From: Microbacterium sp. GCS4
Lineage (GTDB): Bacteria > Actinomycetota > Actinomycetes > Actinomycetales > Microbacteriaceae
Assembly (NCBI RefSeq): GCF_001262495.1
Contig: NZ_LGYE01000001.1
Span: forward strand, 248,001 to 312,000
Length of the DNA: 64,000 nt
Direction: 5' to 3'
Position 1 is the stretch's first letter; each line of letters starts with the position of its first letter. A model generated the notes under the pieces. The model had not been told where the DNA came from. It did not search any database and saw only the letters and a list, made by a program, of their open reading frames with translations. Positions 27,831 through 39,391 of this stretch are shown here, piece after piece. The position numbers and the translations under genes are program-made.

Positions 27831-28207
27831 TCGTTCTGGACGCCGGAGTGCTGATCGCGCACCTATCCGTGGACGATCCCCATCAAGACGCCGCGTTCGA
27901 CATCCTCGATACGGAGGACGACCTGCTCGTGCATCCGCTGACGATCGCGGAGGCCCTGGTCCATCCCGCGCGCGTCGGCACTGAGGTCGCGGACCTTGCT
28001 CGTATCGAGACGCTCGGTCTGCTCCGTCGCGAGGAGGACGTCGACGAGCCGGTGCGGATCGCACGTCTGCGCGCAGTCTCCTCGCTGAAAATCCCCGACT
28101 GCGCGGTGCTGGTGACGGCGGAATCGTTCCGCGCCACGCTCGCGACGTTCGACCACCGGCTCGCCGAGGTCGCGCGCGGGCGGGGACTCCCCGTCGTCGG
28201 AGCCTGA
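27827..28207 (+). CDS. PIN-domain ribonuclease toxin (VapC-like)
   Basis: A 126-residue PIN-domain protein, expected to be a metal-dependent endoribonuclease toxin. The four acidic residues of the active site are all present: D5 (MIVLDAGVLIA), E42 (TIAEALV), D91 (LKIPDCAVL) and D109 (ATFDHRLAE), so it should be active. Translation starts at the ATG overlapping the antitoxin stop; the longer open frame upstream is a shadow of the MBL/Rieske gene. The target RNA cannot be told from sequence. Confidence 0.88.
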   Translation: MIVLDAGVLIAHLSVDDPHQDAAFDILDTEDDLLVHPLTIAEALVHPARVGTEVADLARIETLGLLRREEDVDEPVRIARLRAVSSLKIPDCAVLVTAESFRATLATFDHRLAEVARGRGLPVVGA

Positions 28208-28216
28208 GCACTCCGA

Positions 28217-28222
28217 TAGAGT
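28217..28222 (+). promoter_or_regulatory. Putative -10 element TAGAGT of the pyr operon
   Basis: TAGAGT lies just after the toxin stop and upstream of the PyrR-binding hairpin, giving a leader of about 50 bases. No clear -35. Confidence 0.35.
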
Positions 28223-28245
28223 AGATCCGCAAGCAACCTTTAACA

Positions 28246-28261
28246 CCGTCCTGTGAGGCGG
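28246..28261 (+). promoter_or_regulatory. PyrR-binding hairpin in the pyr leader
   Basis: TCCTGTGAGGC (28249-28259) matches the PyrR-binding loop consensus UCCNGNGAGGY known from Bacillus pyr attenuators. It folds as CC-G with C-GG and CC with GG around loop TGTGA, with a bulged T. The ribosome site GAGAAGGGA of pyrR starts at the base of the hairpin, so UMP-bound PyrR would hide it. This fits translational repression as reported for Mycobacterium smegmatis, rather than transcription attenuation; no terminator is visible. Confidence 0.75.
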
Positions 28262-28276
28262 AGAAGGGAGCGGCTG

Positions 28277-28807
28277 ATGAGTGCACGCACCGTCCTGCAC
28301 GAAGCCGATATCTCGCGGGCTCTGACCCGCATCGCGCATGAGATCCTCGAGTCCAATCGAGGAGCCGAGAACCTCGTTCTCCTGGGCATCCCGACCCGCG
28401 GCGTCGCACTCGCCCAGCGCCTCGCTCACCTGATCGGCGAGATCTCGCAGACGCCCGTTCCCGTAGGGGCGCTCGACGTCACGCTCTTCCGCGACGACCT
28501 GGCGAAGCATCCGACCCGGTCGCCCCAGCCCACGGACATCCCCGCCGGAGGGATCGACGGACGCACGGTGGTGCTCGTCGACGACGTGCTCTTCTCAGGG
28601 CGCAGCATCCGGGCGGCACTGGATGCGCTGCAGTCGATCGGACGTCCCGCGGTCGTGCGTCTGGCCATCCTCGTCGACCGGGGGCACCGCGAACTCCCGA
28701 TCCGCCCGGACTTCGTCGGCAAGAACATCCCGTCGTCACGGCAGGAGCGGGTAAACGTGCGTCTGCGCGAGAACGACGACGCCGAGGAGGTGACGATCGA
28801 AGCATGA
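28277..28807 (+). CDS. pyrR: Bifunctional pyr operon regulator / uracil phosphoribosyltransferase PyrR
   Basis: PyrR senses UMP and binds the pyr mRNA leader; it also has weak uracil phosphoribosyltransferase activity. The 176-residue product has the phosphoribosyltransferase fold with the PRPP motif [21 protein letters not shown] (about 98-118), [14 protein letters not shown] near the N-terminus and the RNA-binding-face residues around LFRDDL. The ATG at 28277 follows GAGAAGGGA; a GTG eight codons upstream would lie inside the hairpin and is unlikely. First gene of the pyrimidine operon, joined to pyrB by ATGA. Confidence 0.96.
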   Translation: MSARTVLHEADISRALTRIAHEILESNRGAENLVLLGIPTRGVALAQRLAHLIGEISQTPVPVGALDVTLFRDDLAKHPTRSPQPTDIPAGGIDGRTVVLVDDVLFSGRSIRAALDALQSIGRPAVVRLAILVDRGHRELPIRPDFVGKNIPSSRQERVNVRLRENDDAEEVTIEA

Positions 28808-29769
28808 GGCACCTGCTCGACACGCGCACCCTCGACCGCGACACCGCACTGCGGATCCTGGACGTCGCCGAGGACATGTCCGACACGCAGTCGCGGGAGA
28901 TCAAGAAGCTCCCGACGCTGCGCGGCAAGACCGTGGTGAACCTCTTCTTCGAGGACTCCACGCGCACCCGGATCTCCTTCGAGGCCGCAGCCAAGCGGCT
29001 CTCCGCCGACGTCATCAACTTCGCGGCCAAGGGCTCCAGCGTGTCCAAGGGCGAGAGCCTGAAGGACACCGCACAGACGCTGCAGGCGATGGGAGCGGAT
29101 GCCGTCGTCATCCGGCATCCCGCCTCCGGCGCCCCGCAGACGCTCGCGACGAGCGGGTGGATCTCCGCCGGCGTCGTGAACGCGGGCGACGGCACGCACG
29201 AGCATCCGACGCAGGCGCTGCTCGACGCGTTCACGATCCGCAAGCGCCGCTTCGGCGCCGAGAGCCGGGGCCGCGACCTCGCCGGTGTGCGGGTCGTGAT
29301 CGTCGGCGACGTGCTGCATTCCCGGGTCGCGCGGTCGAACGTGTGGCTGCTGTCCACGCTCGGCGCCGAGGTCACGCTCGTGGCCCCGCCGACCCTCGTG
29401 CCGCAGAACGTATCGCTCTGGCCCGCACGGGTTCTCTACGACCTCGATCAGGCTCTGGCCGAGGAACCGGACGCGGTCATGATGCTCCGGATCCAGCTCG
29501 AACGCATGAACGCCGCGTATTTCCCGACTGAGCGGGAGTATTCCCGTCGCTGGGGCCTCGACGCACGGCGTGCGGCAGCGCTACGGGGCGATAGCATTGT
29601 GATGCACCCCGGACCCATGAACCGCGGGCTGGAGATCAGCTCGGAGGCGGCGGATTCGCCGCGCTCCACCGTGCTGGAACAGGTCACGAACGGAGTGTCA
29701 GTGCGCATGGCCGTGCTGTACCTGCTGCTGGCAGGCGAACGAGACGACGAACGAGGGGGAGACCTGTGA
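28804..29769 (+). CDS. pyrB: Aspartate carbamoyltransferase catalytic subunit
   Basis: Joins carbamoyl phosphate and aspartate, the first committed step to UMP. The 321-residue protein has the carbamoyl-phosphate site [13 protein letters not shown] (about 43-55), the catalytic HPTQALLD, and the aspartate-loop GPMNRGLEI. No pyrI regulatory subunit follows, as usual outside enterobacteria, so control must come from PyrR or feedback on carAB. Overlaps pyrR by ATGA and pyrC by GTGA. Confidence 0.97.
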   Translation: MRHLLDTRTLDRDTALRILDVAEDMSDTQSREIKKLPTLRGKTVVNLFFEDSTRTRISFEAAAKRLSADVINFAAKGSSVSKGESLKDTAQTLQAMGADAVVIRHPASGAPQTLATSGWISAGVVNAGDGTHEHPTQALLDAFTIRKRRFGAESRGRDLAGVRVVIVGDVLHSRVARSNVWLLSTLGAEVTLVAPPTLVPQNVSLWPARVLYDLDQALAEEPDAVMMLRIQLERMNAAYFPTEREYSRRWGLDARRAAALRGDSIVMHPGPMNRGLEISSEAADSPRSTVLEQVTNGVSVRMAVLYLLLAGERDDERGGDL

Positions 29770-31070
29770 GCGAGACCCTCGTCATCACCGGCGCGCAGCT
29801 TCTCGGCGCCGAGAGCGCCGACATCATCGTGGAGGACGGTCGCATCACCGAGATCGGCAGCGGCCTGAGCCGCTCTGGTGCGCGCGTGATCGACGCCGAC
29901 GGCCTCGTGGCCCTCCCCGGGCTGGTCGACCTGCACACGCACCTGCGCGAGCCCGGCTATGAGGCGTCCGAGACGATCCTCACCGGCACGCGTGCTGCGG
30001 CGGCCGGTGGGTTCACCGCGGTCTTCGCGATGCCGAACACCTCGCCCGTGGCCGATACGGCAGGCGTCGTCGAGCAGGAGTTGGCGCTCGGTGAGGCCGC
30101 CGGCTACGCGACCGTGCAGCCGATCGGCGCCGTCACCGTGGGCCAGAAGGGCGAGCGGCTCGCCGAGCTCGGCGCCATGGCCACCTCGCGAGCCCAGGTG
30201 CGTGTGTTCAGCGACGACGGCTTCTGCGTGTTCGATCCGCTCATCATGCGCCGCGCGCTGGAGTACGTGAAGTCCTTCGACGGTGTGATCGCGCAGCATG
30301 CGCAGGATCCGCGCCTGACCGAGGGCGCGCAGATGAACGAGGGCACGGTGTCCGCCGAGCTGGGCCTCGCCGGATGGCCTGCCGTCGCCGAGGAGTCGAT
30401 CATCGCGCGCGACGTCCTGCTCGCCGAGCACGTCGGGTCGCGCCTGCACGTGTGCCACCTCTCGACGGCCGGCTCCGTCGACATCATCCGCTGGGCCAAG
30501 AAGCGCGGCATCGCCGTGACGGCTGAGGTCACTCCGCACCATCTGCTGCTGACCGACGAGCTCGTGCGCGGCTACGACGCCCGCTACAAGGTCAATCCGC
30601 CGCTGCGCCGCGAGGAGGACGTCCTCGCGGTCCGTGAGGGGTTGGCCGACGGGACCATCGACATCGTCGCGACCGACCACGCCCCGCACCCGAGCGAGCA
30701 CAAGACGTGCGAGTGGCAGGCGGCGGCGAACGGCATGGTCGGTCTGGAATCCGCGCTACGCGTGGTGCACCAGTCCATGGTGCAGACCGGGCTGATCGGG
30801 TGGAGCGATGTCGCGCGCGTGCTGAGCGCCGCCCCGGCGCGGATCGGCCGCCTTTCCGGGCACGGCACGCCCCTCGAGGTCGGAGCGCCGGCGCAGATCG
30901 CGTTGTACGACGCATCCGTCGCGGGAGTGTTCACCGCCGCCGACCTGCATGGACGCAGCGCGAACTCGCCCTACCTCGGTCGAGACCTGCCCGGCCGGGT
31001 CGAGTACACGATCCACGGCGGCACGGTGACGGTCGACGGCGGTGCCGTGGTCGAGGAGCTGCACGCATGA
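29766..31070 (+). CDS. pyrC: Dihydroorotase
   Basis: Cyclises carbamoyl aspartate to dihydroorotate at a two-metal site. The 434-residue product is the longer class I form, with the metal motif [11 protein letters not shown] (about 57-67), DGFCVFDP (the region of the bridging residue), the His ligands in IAQHAQD and LHVCHLST, and the catalytic Asp in VATDHAPH (about 302-309). GTG start overlapping the pyrB stop; overlaps the following membrane-protein gene by ATGA. Confidence 0.97.
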   Translation: MSETLVITGAQLLGAESADIIVEDGRITEIGSGLSRSGARVIDADGLVALPGLVDLHTHLREPGYEASETILTGTRAAAAGGFTAVFAMPNTSPVADTAGVVEQELALGEAAGYATVQPIGAVTVGQKGERLAELGAMATSRAQVRVFSDDGFCVFDPLIMRRALEYVKSFDGVIAQHAQDPRLTEGAQMNEGTVSAELGLAGWPAVAEESIIARDVLLAEHVGSRLHVCHLSTAGSVDIIRWAKKRGIAVTAEVTPHHLLLTDELVRGYDARYKVNPPLRREEDVLAVREGLADGTIDIVATDHAPHPSEHKTCEWQAAANGMVGLESALRVVHQSMVQTGLIGWSDVARVLSAAPARIGRLSGHGTPLEVGAPAQIALYDASVAGVFTAADLHGRSANSPYLGRDLPGRVEYTIHGGTVTVDGGAVVEELHA

Positions 31071-31603
31071 TCCCCAGGGATGTCGCGATCGCGGTCATGA
31101 TCGCGCTGGCGGTGCTGGTGCTCCTGGCGATGGTGTTCGCCTGGCGACGACGTCTCCGACGCGACGCGGGGCTCGCGGCCCCGCTCGGCGTGCCCGAGCA
31201 TGCCGAGGTGATCGACCGGCACGAGGTGCTCTACGTCTCGACGACCAAGCACGACCAGCCGCTCGAACGCCTCACCATGTCTCCGCTCGCGTATCGCGCT
31301 CGCGGCGAGGTCGCGGTGACGGACCGCGGACTGGCGCTCTGCCTCGACGGCGCGCCGACCGTGTTCCTCGCCTCGTCCCGCCTCACCGGCGTCGACCGCG
31401 CGACGGTCACGATCGACCGCGTCGTCGAACCGGGCGGTCTCGTCCGGGTGGCGTGGAGCGCCGACGACGACACCGTGGTCGACTCCTATCTCCGTCTCAC
31501 CGACGGCGACCCGAAGAACTTCATCTCTGCATTGCAGCAGCTCGTCCCCGCCTCCGGCGCCGCGGACGACTCGGCTGCCCCCGACACAGGAGCACAGTCA
31601 TGA
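31067..31603 (+). CDS. Membrane-anchored protein inside the pyr operon (Rv1382-like position)
   Basis: A 178-residue protein with one N-terminal transmembrane helix (about residues 7-26, followed by the Arg-rich WRRRLRRD stop-transfer) and a soluble beta-rich domain of about 100 residues ([37 protein letters not shown]) resembling a PH-like fold. An equivalent uncharacterised membrane protein sits between pyrC and carA in mycobacteria (Rv1382), from memory. Its exact start and stop overlaps with pyrC and carA show it is made with the pathway enzymes; its role is unknown. Confidence 0.82.
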   Translation: MIPRDVAIAVMIALAVLVLLAMVFAWRRRLRRDAGLAAPLGVPEHAEVIDRHEVLYVSTTKHDQPLERLTMSPLAYRARGEVAVTDRGLALCLDGAPTVFLASSRLTGVDRATVTIDRVVEPGGLVRVAWSADDDTVVDSYLRLTDGDPKNFISALQQLVPASGAADDSAAPDTGAQS

Positions 31604-32744
31604 CCTCCCTCCCCGAACCCGCCGTCCTGGTCCTCGAGGACGGCACCCGCCACTCCGGCCGCGCCTACGGCGCGCTGGGGACGACGCTCGGCGAGGTCGT
31701 CTTCGCCACCGGAATGTCCGGCTACCAGGAGACGCTCACCGACCCCTCGTACGCGGGACAGATCGTCCTCCAGACCGCACCGCACATCGGCAACACCGGC
31801 ATGAACGACGAGGACACCGAGTCGCGACGCATCTGGGTGGCCGGCTACATCGTGCGCGACCCCTCCCGGGTCGTCTCGAACTGGCGTGCGAACGCCTCGC
31901 TCGACGAGATCCTCGTGCAGGACGGCATTGTCGGCATCAGCGGCATCGACACTCGTGCCATCACGCGCCACATCCGTTCCGCCGGTTCCATGCGCGGCGG
32001 GATCTTCTCGGGCGAGGCGGCCGGCCTCGCTGCCGAGGAGCAGCTCCGGATCGTCCGCGAGGCGCCGGAGATGGCCGGGCAGAACCTGTCGGCCCAGGTC
32101 TCTGTGGACGTCGCGATCGTGACGGATGCCGTGGGGGAGAAGATCGGCAACCTGGCGGTCCTCGATCTCGGCGTGAAGCAGGCGACGATCGACAACCTCG
32201 CGGCCCGCGGCTTCGAGGTGCACGTCCTGCCGCAGTCCTCGACCTTCGCCGACATCATGGCGATCGATCCGGTCGCGGTGTTCTACTCGAACGGTCCCGG
32301 CGACCCCTCCGCCTCCGACGGCCAGGTCGCGGTGCTGCGCGAGGTGCTCGACGCCAAGCTGCCCTACTTCGGCATCTGCTTCGGCAACCAGCTGTTCGGG
32401 CGGGCGCTCGGTCTCAGCACGTACAAGCTGACGTTCGGCCACCGCGGCATCAACCAGCCAGTCCTCGACAAGTCCACCGGCAAGGTCGAGATCACGGCGC
32501 ACAATCACGGGTTCGCCGTGGATGCGCCGCTCGACGGCTCCTTCGACAGCCCGCACGGCTACGGCGCGGTCGAGGTCAGCCACGTCGGTCTCAACGACAA
32601 CGTCGTGGAGGGACTCCGCGCCCTCGACCTCCCCGCGTTCTCGGTGCAGTACCACCCCGAGGCAGCGGCCGGTCCGCACGACGCCAACTATCTCTTCGAC
32701 CGGTTCCGCGACATGGTCATCGCGAGCAAGAAGGACGCACAGTA

Positions 32745-32745
<1 letters not shown>
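31600..32745 (+). CDS. carA: Carbamoyl-phosphate synthase small (glutaminase) subunit
   Basis: Supplies ammonia from glutamine to CarB. The 381-residue product has the CPSase small-subunit N-terminal domain ([31 protein letters not shown]) and a class I amidotransferase domain with the nucleophile Cys in GICFGNQ and the catalytic His-Glu in [11 protein letters not shown]. The Phe/Asn variant of the usual GICLGHQ is, from memory, normal in actinobacteria. The ATG at 31600 overlaps the preceding gene; the stop overlaps carB as TAATG. Confidence 0.97.
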
Positions 32746-36028
<3,283 letters not shown>

Positions 36029-36032
<4 letters not shown>

Positions 36033-36874
36033 CGACCTCCTTCGGCGAGCGGGTCCGTGGCGTCCTCGACGCCCACGGCCCGCTCTGCGTGGGCATCGAC
36101 CCGCATGCATCCCTCCTGGACGCCTGGGGGCTCGGGCAGGATGCCGCCGGAGTCCGTGAGTTCGGGCTGCGCACCGTCGAAGCGGCCGCGGGACGGGCCG
36201 GGATCGTGAAGCCGCAGGTGTCGTTCTTCGAACGCTTCGGATCGCCCGGGTTCGCCGCGCTCGAAGACGTGCTCGCCGCCGCCCGCGATGCCGGACTGCT
36301 CGTGATCGCCGACGCCAAGCGCGGCGACATCGGCACGACGATGGACGCCTATGCGACCGCCTGGCTCACCCCCGGTTCGCCGCTCGAAGCCGACGCGCTC
36401 ACGGTCAACCCGTTCCTCGGCGTCGGTGCGCTGGACGGCACGTTCGCCCTGGCGCACGAGCACGGCAAAGGCGTGTTCGTGCTGGCCGCGACGAGCAATC
36501 CCGAGGCGCTGCCGCTGCAGCGTGCGGAGTCGGCCACCGGCCGCACGGTCTCGGCCGACATAGTGTCGGTCGTCTCGGCGCGCAACGCCGAGCACGTCGC
36601 CGCGGGGGAGTGGGGCGGCATCGGGTTCGTGGTCGGGGCGACCGTCGACTGGACGGATGCCGGACTCGCGGCGTTCGCACCGCCCGCGCCGATCCTCGCG
36701 CCGGGGTTCGGAGCCCAGGGAGCGACGCCCGCTGATCTGCACCGTCGCTTCGGCTCGATGAGCCGCACGGTGATAGCGAGCGAGAGCCGCAGCATCCTCG
36801 CCTCAGGTCCCGCCGGGCTCGAGGACGCCATCGACGCGCGCGTCGCCGACTACAGGGAGGCCCACCGTGGCTGA
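36029..36874 (+). CDS. pyrF: Orotidine 5'-phosphate decarboxylase
   Basis: Last step of UMP synthesis. The 281-residue size and the motifs [24 protein letters not shown] and [18 protein letters not shown] (catalytic Asp-Lys-Asp) identify the type 2 subfamily found in actinobacteria rather than the short E. coli type. GTG start overlapping the carB stop; the end overlaps the next gene by 8 bases. pyrD and pyrE, needed for the full pathway, are not in this window. Confidence 0.95.
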
Positions 36875-37775
36875 AGCACGCCCGGTTCCGGAGGTCGATC
36901 GCGCGGCCGCAGCGCGCAAAGCCGTGGAGCGTCGCCGCGCCCGTGCCTCGCTCAAGCGCGATCTCACGATGCGCGTCATCACGCCGCAGACGGTGGTCGC
37001 GCGAGCGGCCGCCGACCCCGACTCGGTCGAGGGCTCGATGCGGATCACCGATTTCCTCCTCGCACTCCCCGCGATCGGCGCGGGCAAGCGCGACCGCATC
37101 CTCGAGGAGCTGAGCATCTCGCCCGTCAAACGCCTCGGCGGCCTCGGCGTACGTCAGCGCGTCGCGCTCTCGGCGTGGCTGGACGACCGCTTCCCAGTGC
37201 TCGAGCCGCGCGGCGCCCGCAGCCGGCTGCTCGTCCTGGCGGGCCCCACCGCGGTGGGCAAGGGCACCGTCGCCGCCTACATCCGCGAGCACAATCCCGA
37301 GATCCACCTCTCCGTGTCCGCGACCACCCGCGCTCCGCGCCCCGGCGAGGTCGACGGCGTGCACTACTACTTCGTGGACGACGCGGAATTCGACCGCTTG
37401 ATCGCTGCGGACGAGCTTCTCGAGTACGCGGTCGTGCACAACAGGTCCCGGTACGGCACGCCGCGGGCGCCGATCGACGCCGCGCTGGCCGAGGGGAAGA
37501 CCGTCCTCCTCGAGATCGACCTGCAGGGCGCGCGTCAGGTGCGACGCGCCGAGCCGAGCGCGACGCTGATCTTCCTGCTGCCGCCGACATGGGACGAACT
37601 CGTCCAGCGACTGGTCGGCCGGGGTACGGAGGAGGCGGAGGAACGGGCCAGGCGACTGCGCACCGCGAAGGTCGAGCTGGCCGCCCAGAACGAGTTCGAT
37701 CACCTCGTCGTGAACGAGGACGTCGCCGCTGCGGCCGCGGAGGTCGTAGAATTGTCCTCAGGCTCTGCGCGCTGA
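36867..37775 (+). CDS. gmk: Fusion of mIHF DNA-binding domain and guanylate kinase
   Basis: A 302-residue protein made of two known units. Residues 1-108 match mycobacterial integration host factor (basic Ala/Arg-rich helix RKAVERRRARASLKRDL, then LLALPAIGAGKRDRILEEL and KRLGGLGVRQRVAL). Residues 120-302 are guanylate kinase: P-loop GPTAVGKGT (126-134), the GMP-binding SATTRAPRPGEVDGVHYYF, RYGTPRAPI and DLQGARQVR. In mycobacteria mihF and gmk are separate adjacent genes, so this looks like a fusion of that pair. The product would convert GMP to GDP and may bind DNA. GTG start overlapping pyrF by 8 bases. Confidence 0.93.
   Translation: MAEARPVPEVDRAAAARKAVERRRARASLKRDLTMRVITPQTVVARAAADPDSVEGSMRITDFLLALPAIGAGKRDRILEELSISPVKRLGGLGVRQRVALSAWLDDRFPVLEPRGARSRLLVLAGPTAVGKGTVAAYIREHNPEIHLSVSATTRAPRPGEVDGVHYYFVDDAEFDRLIAADELLEYAVVHNRSRYGTPRAPIDAALAEGKTVLLEIDLQGARQVRRAEPSATLIFLLPPTWDELVQRLVGRGTEEAEERARRLRTAKVELAAQNEFDHLVVNEDVAAAAAEVVELSSGSAR
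37747..37752 (+). promoter_or_regulatory. Putative -10 element TAGAAT of rpoZ
   Basis: TAGAAT lies within the last codons of gmk and would give rpoZ its own transcript with a leader of about 80 bases. No clear -35. Confidence 0.4.
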
Positions 37776-37840
37776 GTCCTCTCGCGCGCCCGTAGCACCG
37801 TCTTCGCGACGATTCCGTCGCCTGATCAGGAGGTCCCACC

Positions 37841-38098
37841 ATGGCCGGACACCACAACAAGGGCATCATCGATCCCCCCATCGACAACCTGCTCGACCGC
37901 GTGGACTCCAAGTACGAGCTCGTCATCTACGCGGCGAAGCGCGCGCGTCAGATCAACGACTACTACTCGGACCTGCACGAGGGCAACCTCTTCGACAACG
38001 TCGGCCCGCTGGTCGACTCCTCCGTCGAGGACAAGCCGCTGACCATCGCCCTGCACGAGATCAACGAGGACAAGCTCCGCCTGCGTCACGCCGAGTGA
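37841..38098 (+). CDS. rpoZ: DNA-directed RNA polymerase omega subunit
   Basis: Omega helps fold and assemble the beta-prime subunit. The 85-residue product shows the omega core [30 protein letters not shown] (helices 1-3, read in pieces) and the C-terminal [15 protein letters not shown] strong AGGAGGT ribosome site lies 6 bases before the ATG. The gmk-rpoZ-metK-priA order is classic for actinobacteria. In other bacteria omega mediates part of the ppGpp response; whether it does so here is not visible. Confidence 0.96.
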   Translation: MAGHHNKGIIDPPIDNLLDRVDSKYELVIYAAKRARQINDYYSDLHEGNLFDNVGPLVDSSVEDKPLTIALHEINEDKLRLRHAE

Positions 38099-38190
38099 CG
38101 TCCCGTGACCGCGTCGCCCGCTGATGTCGGCGGCGCGGTCCACAATGGGGTCCAGCCCCGTCACCCGTCCGATCCCGTCCTGGAGCCCCG

Positions 38191-39384
38191 ATGAGCGCCC
38201 TGCGTCTGTTCACGTCCGAGTCCGTCACCGAAGGGCACCCGGACAAGATCTGCGACCAGATCTCGGACAGCATCCTCGACGGCCTCATCGCGAAGGATCC
38301 GGGGTCCCGCGTCGCCGTCGAGACCCTCGTGACGACGGGCCTCGTGCACGTCGCGGGGGAGATCCGGACGGACGCGTACGTCGACATCCCGACGATCGTC
38401 CGTCAGGTCGTCAACGGCATCGGATACACGTCGAGCGACACCGGCTTCGACGGTGACTCGTGCGGCGTCAGCGTCTCAGTGGGGGAGCAGTCCTCGGACA
38501 TCGCGCACGGCGTCGACAACGCGCAGGAGCACCGGGACGGGTCGTCGATCGATCCGCTCGACGGCCTCGGCGCGGGCGATCAAGGAATCATGTTCGGTTT
38601 CGCGACGAACGAGACGCCGCAGCTCATGCCCATGGCGGCGTGGACCGCGCACCGCATCGCCGAGCGCCTCACCGAGGTGCGTCGTTCCGGTGCCTTGCCG
38701 TTCCTCCGTCCGGACGGAAAGACCCAGGTCACTCTCGGCTACGACGGGTTCACGCCGAAGACCGTCGACGCCGTGGTGCTGTCGACGCAGCACAACCCGG
38801 ACATCTCCCAGGAGGAGATCCAGGCGCAGGTGCGCGAGCACGTGATCGACCCCGTGCTCGCCACGACCGGTCTCGACCTCGACGACGTCACGTACTACAT
38901 CAACCCCGCAGGTCCCTTCGTGACGGGCGGCCCCAAGGGAGACGCCGGACTCACCGGACGCAAGATCATCATCGACACCTATGGCGGCGCGGCTCGTCAC
39001 GGTGGCGGTGCCTTCAGCGGGAAGGACCCGTCCAAGGTGGACCGCTCCGGCGCCTATGCGACGCGCTGGGTCGCCAAGAACGCCGTGGCCGCCGGGCTCG
39101 CCGACCGCCTCGAGGTTCAGGTCGCCTATGCGATCGGCGTCGCACGTCCGGTCGGCCTGTACGTCGAGACCTTCGGCACCGGCAAGGTCTCCGACGAGGT
39201 CATCACCACGGCGATCCTCGACGTGTTCGACCTCCGACCCCAGGCGATCATCGACCACCTCGATCTGCTGCGCCCGATCTACGCGCAGACAGCCGCGTAC
39301 GGTCACTTCGGCCGCGAGCTCCCCGAGTTCACCTGGGAGCGGACCGACCGCGCAGAGGAACTGCGGCGGGCTGCCGGTCTCTGA
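38191..39384 (+). CDS. metK: S-adenosylmethionine synthetase
   Basis: Makes S-adenosylmethionine from ATP and methionine. The 397-residue protein has [24 protein letters not shown] at the N-terminus (ATP-binding His and metal Asp), the loop [16 protein letters not shown], and the P-loop-like [25 protein letters not shown], all diagnostic. The 92-base region between rpoZ and metK has a possible -10 CACAAT but no structure I could recognise as a SAM riboswitch. Seven bases separate it from priA. Confidence 0.97.
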   Translation: MSALRLFTSESVTEGHPDKICDQISDSILDGLIAKDPGSRVAVETLVTTGLVHVAGEIRTDAYVDIPTIVRQVVNGIGYTSSDTGFDGDSCGVSVSVGEQSSDIAHGVDNAQEHRDGSSIDPLDGLGAGDQGIMFGFATNETPQLMPMAAWTAHRIAERLTEVRRSGALPFLRPDGKTQVTLGYDGFTPKTVDAVVLSTQHNPDISQEEIQAQVREHVIDPVLATTGLDLDDVTYYINPAGPFVTGGPKGDAGLTGRKIIIDTYGGAARHGGGAFSGKDPSKVDRSGAYATRWVAKNAVAAGLADRLEVQVAYAIGVARPVGLYVETFGTGKVSDEVITTAILDVFDLRPQAIIDHLDLLRPIYAQTAAYGHFGRELPEFTWERTDRAEELRRAAGL

Positions 39385-39391
39385 GTCGCGC

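Noticed and set aside
38099..38190. Possible SAM riboswitch before metK
   Set aside because: The 92-base gap lacks the conserved cores of known SAM riboswitches; only a short GGGG/CCCC pairing is present.
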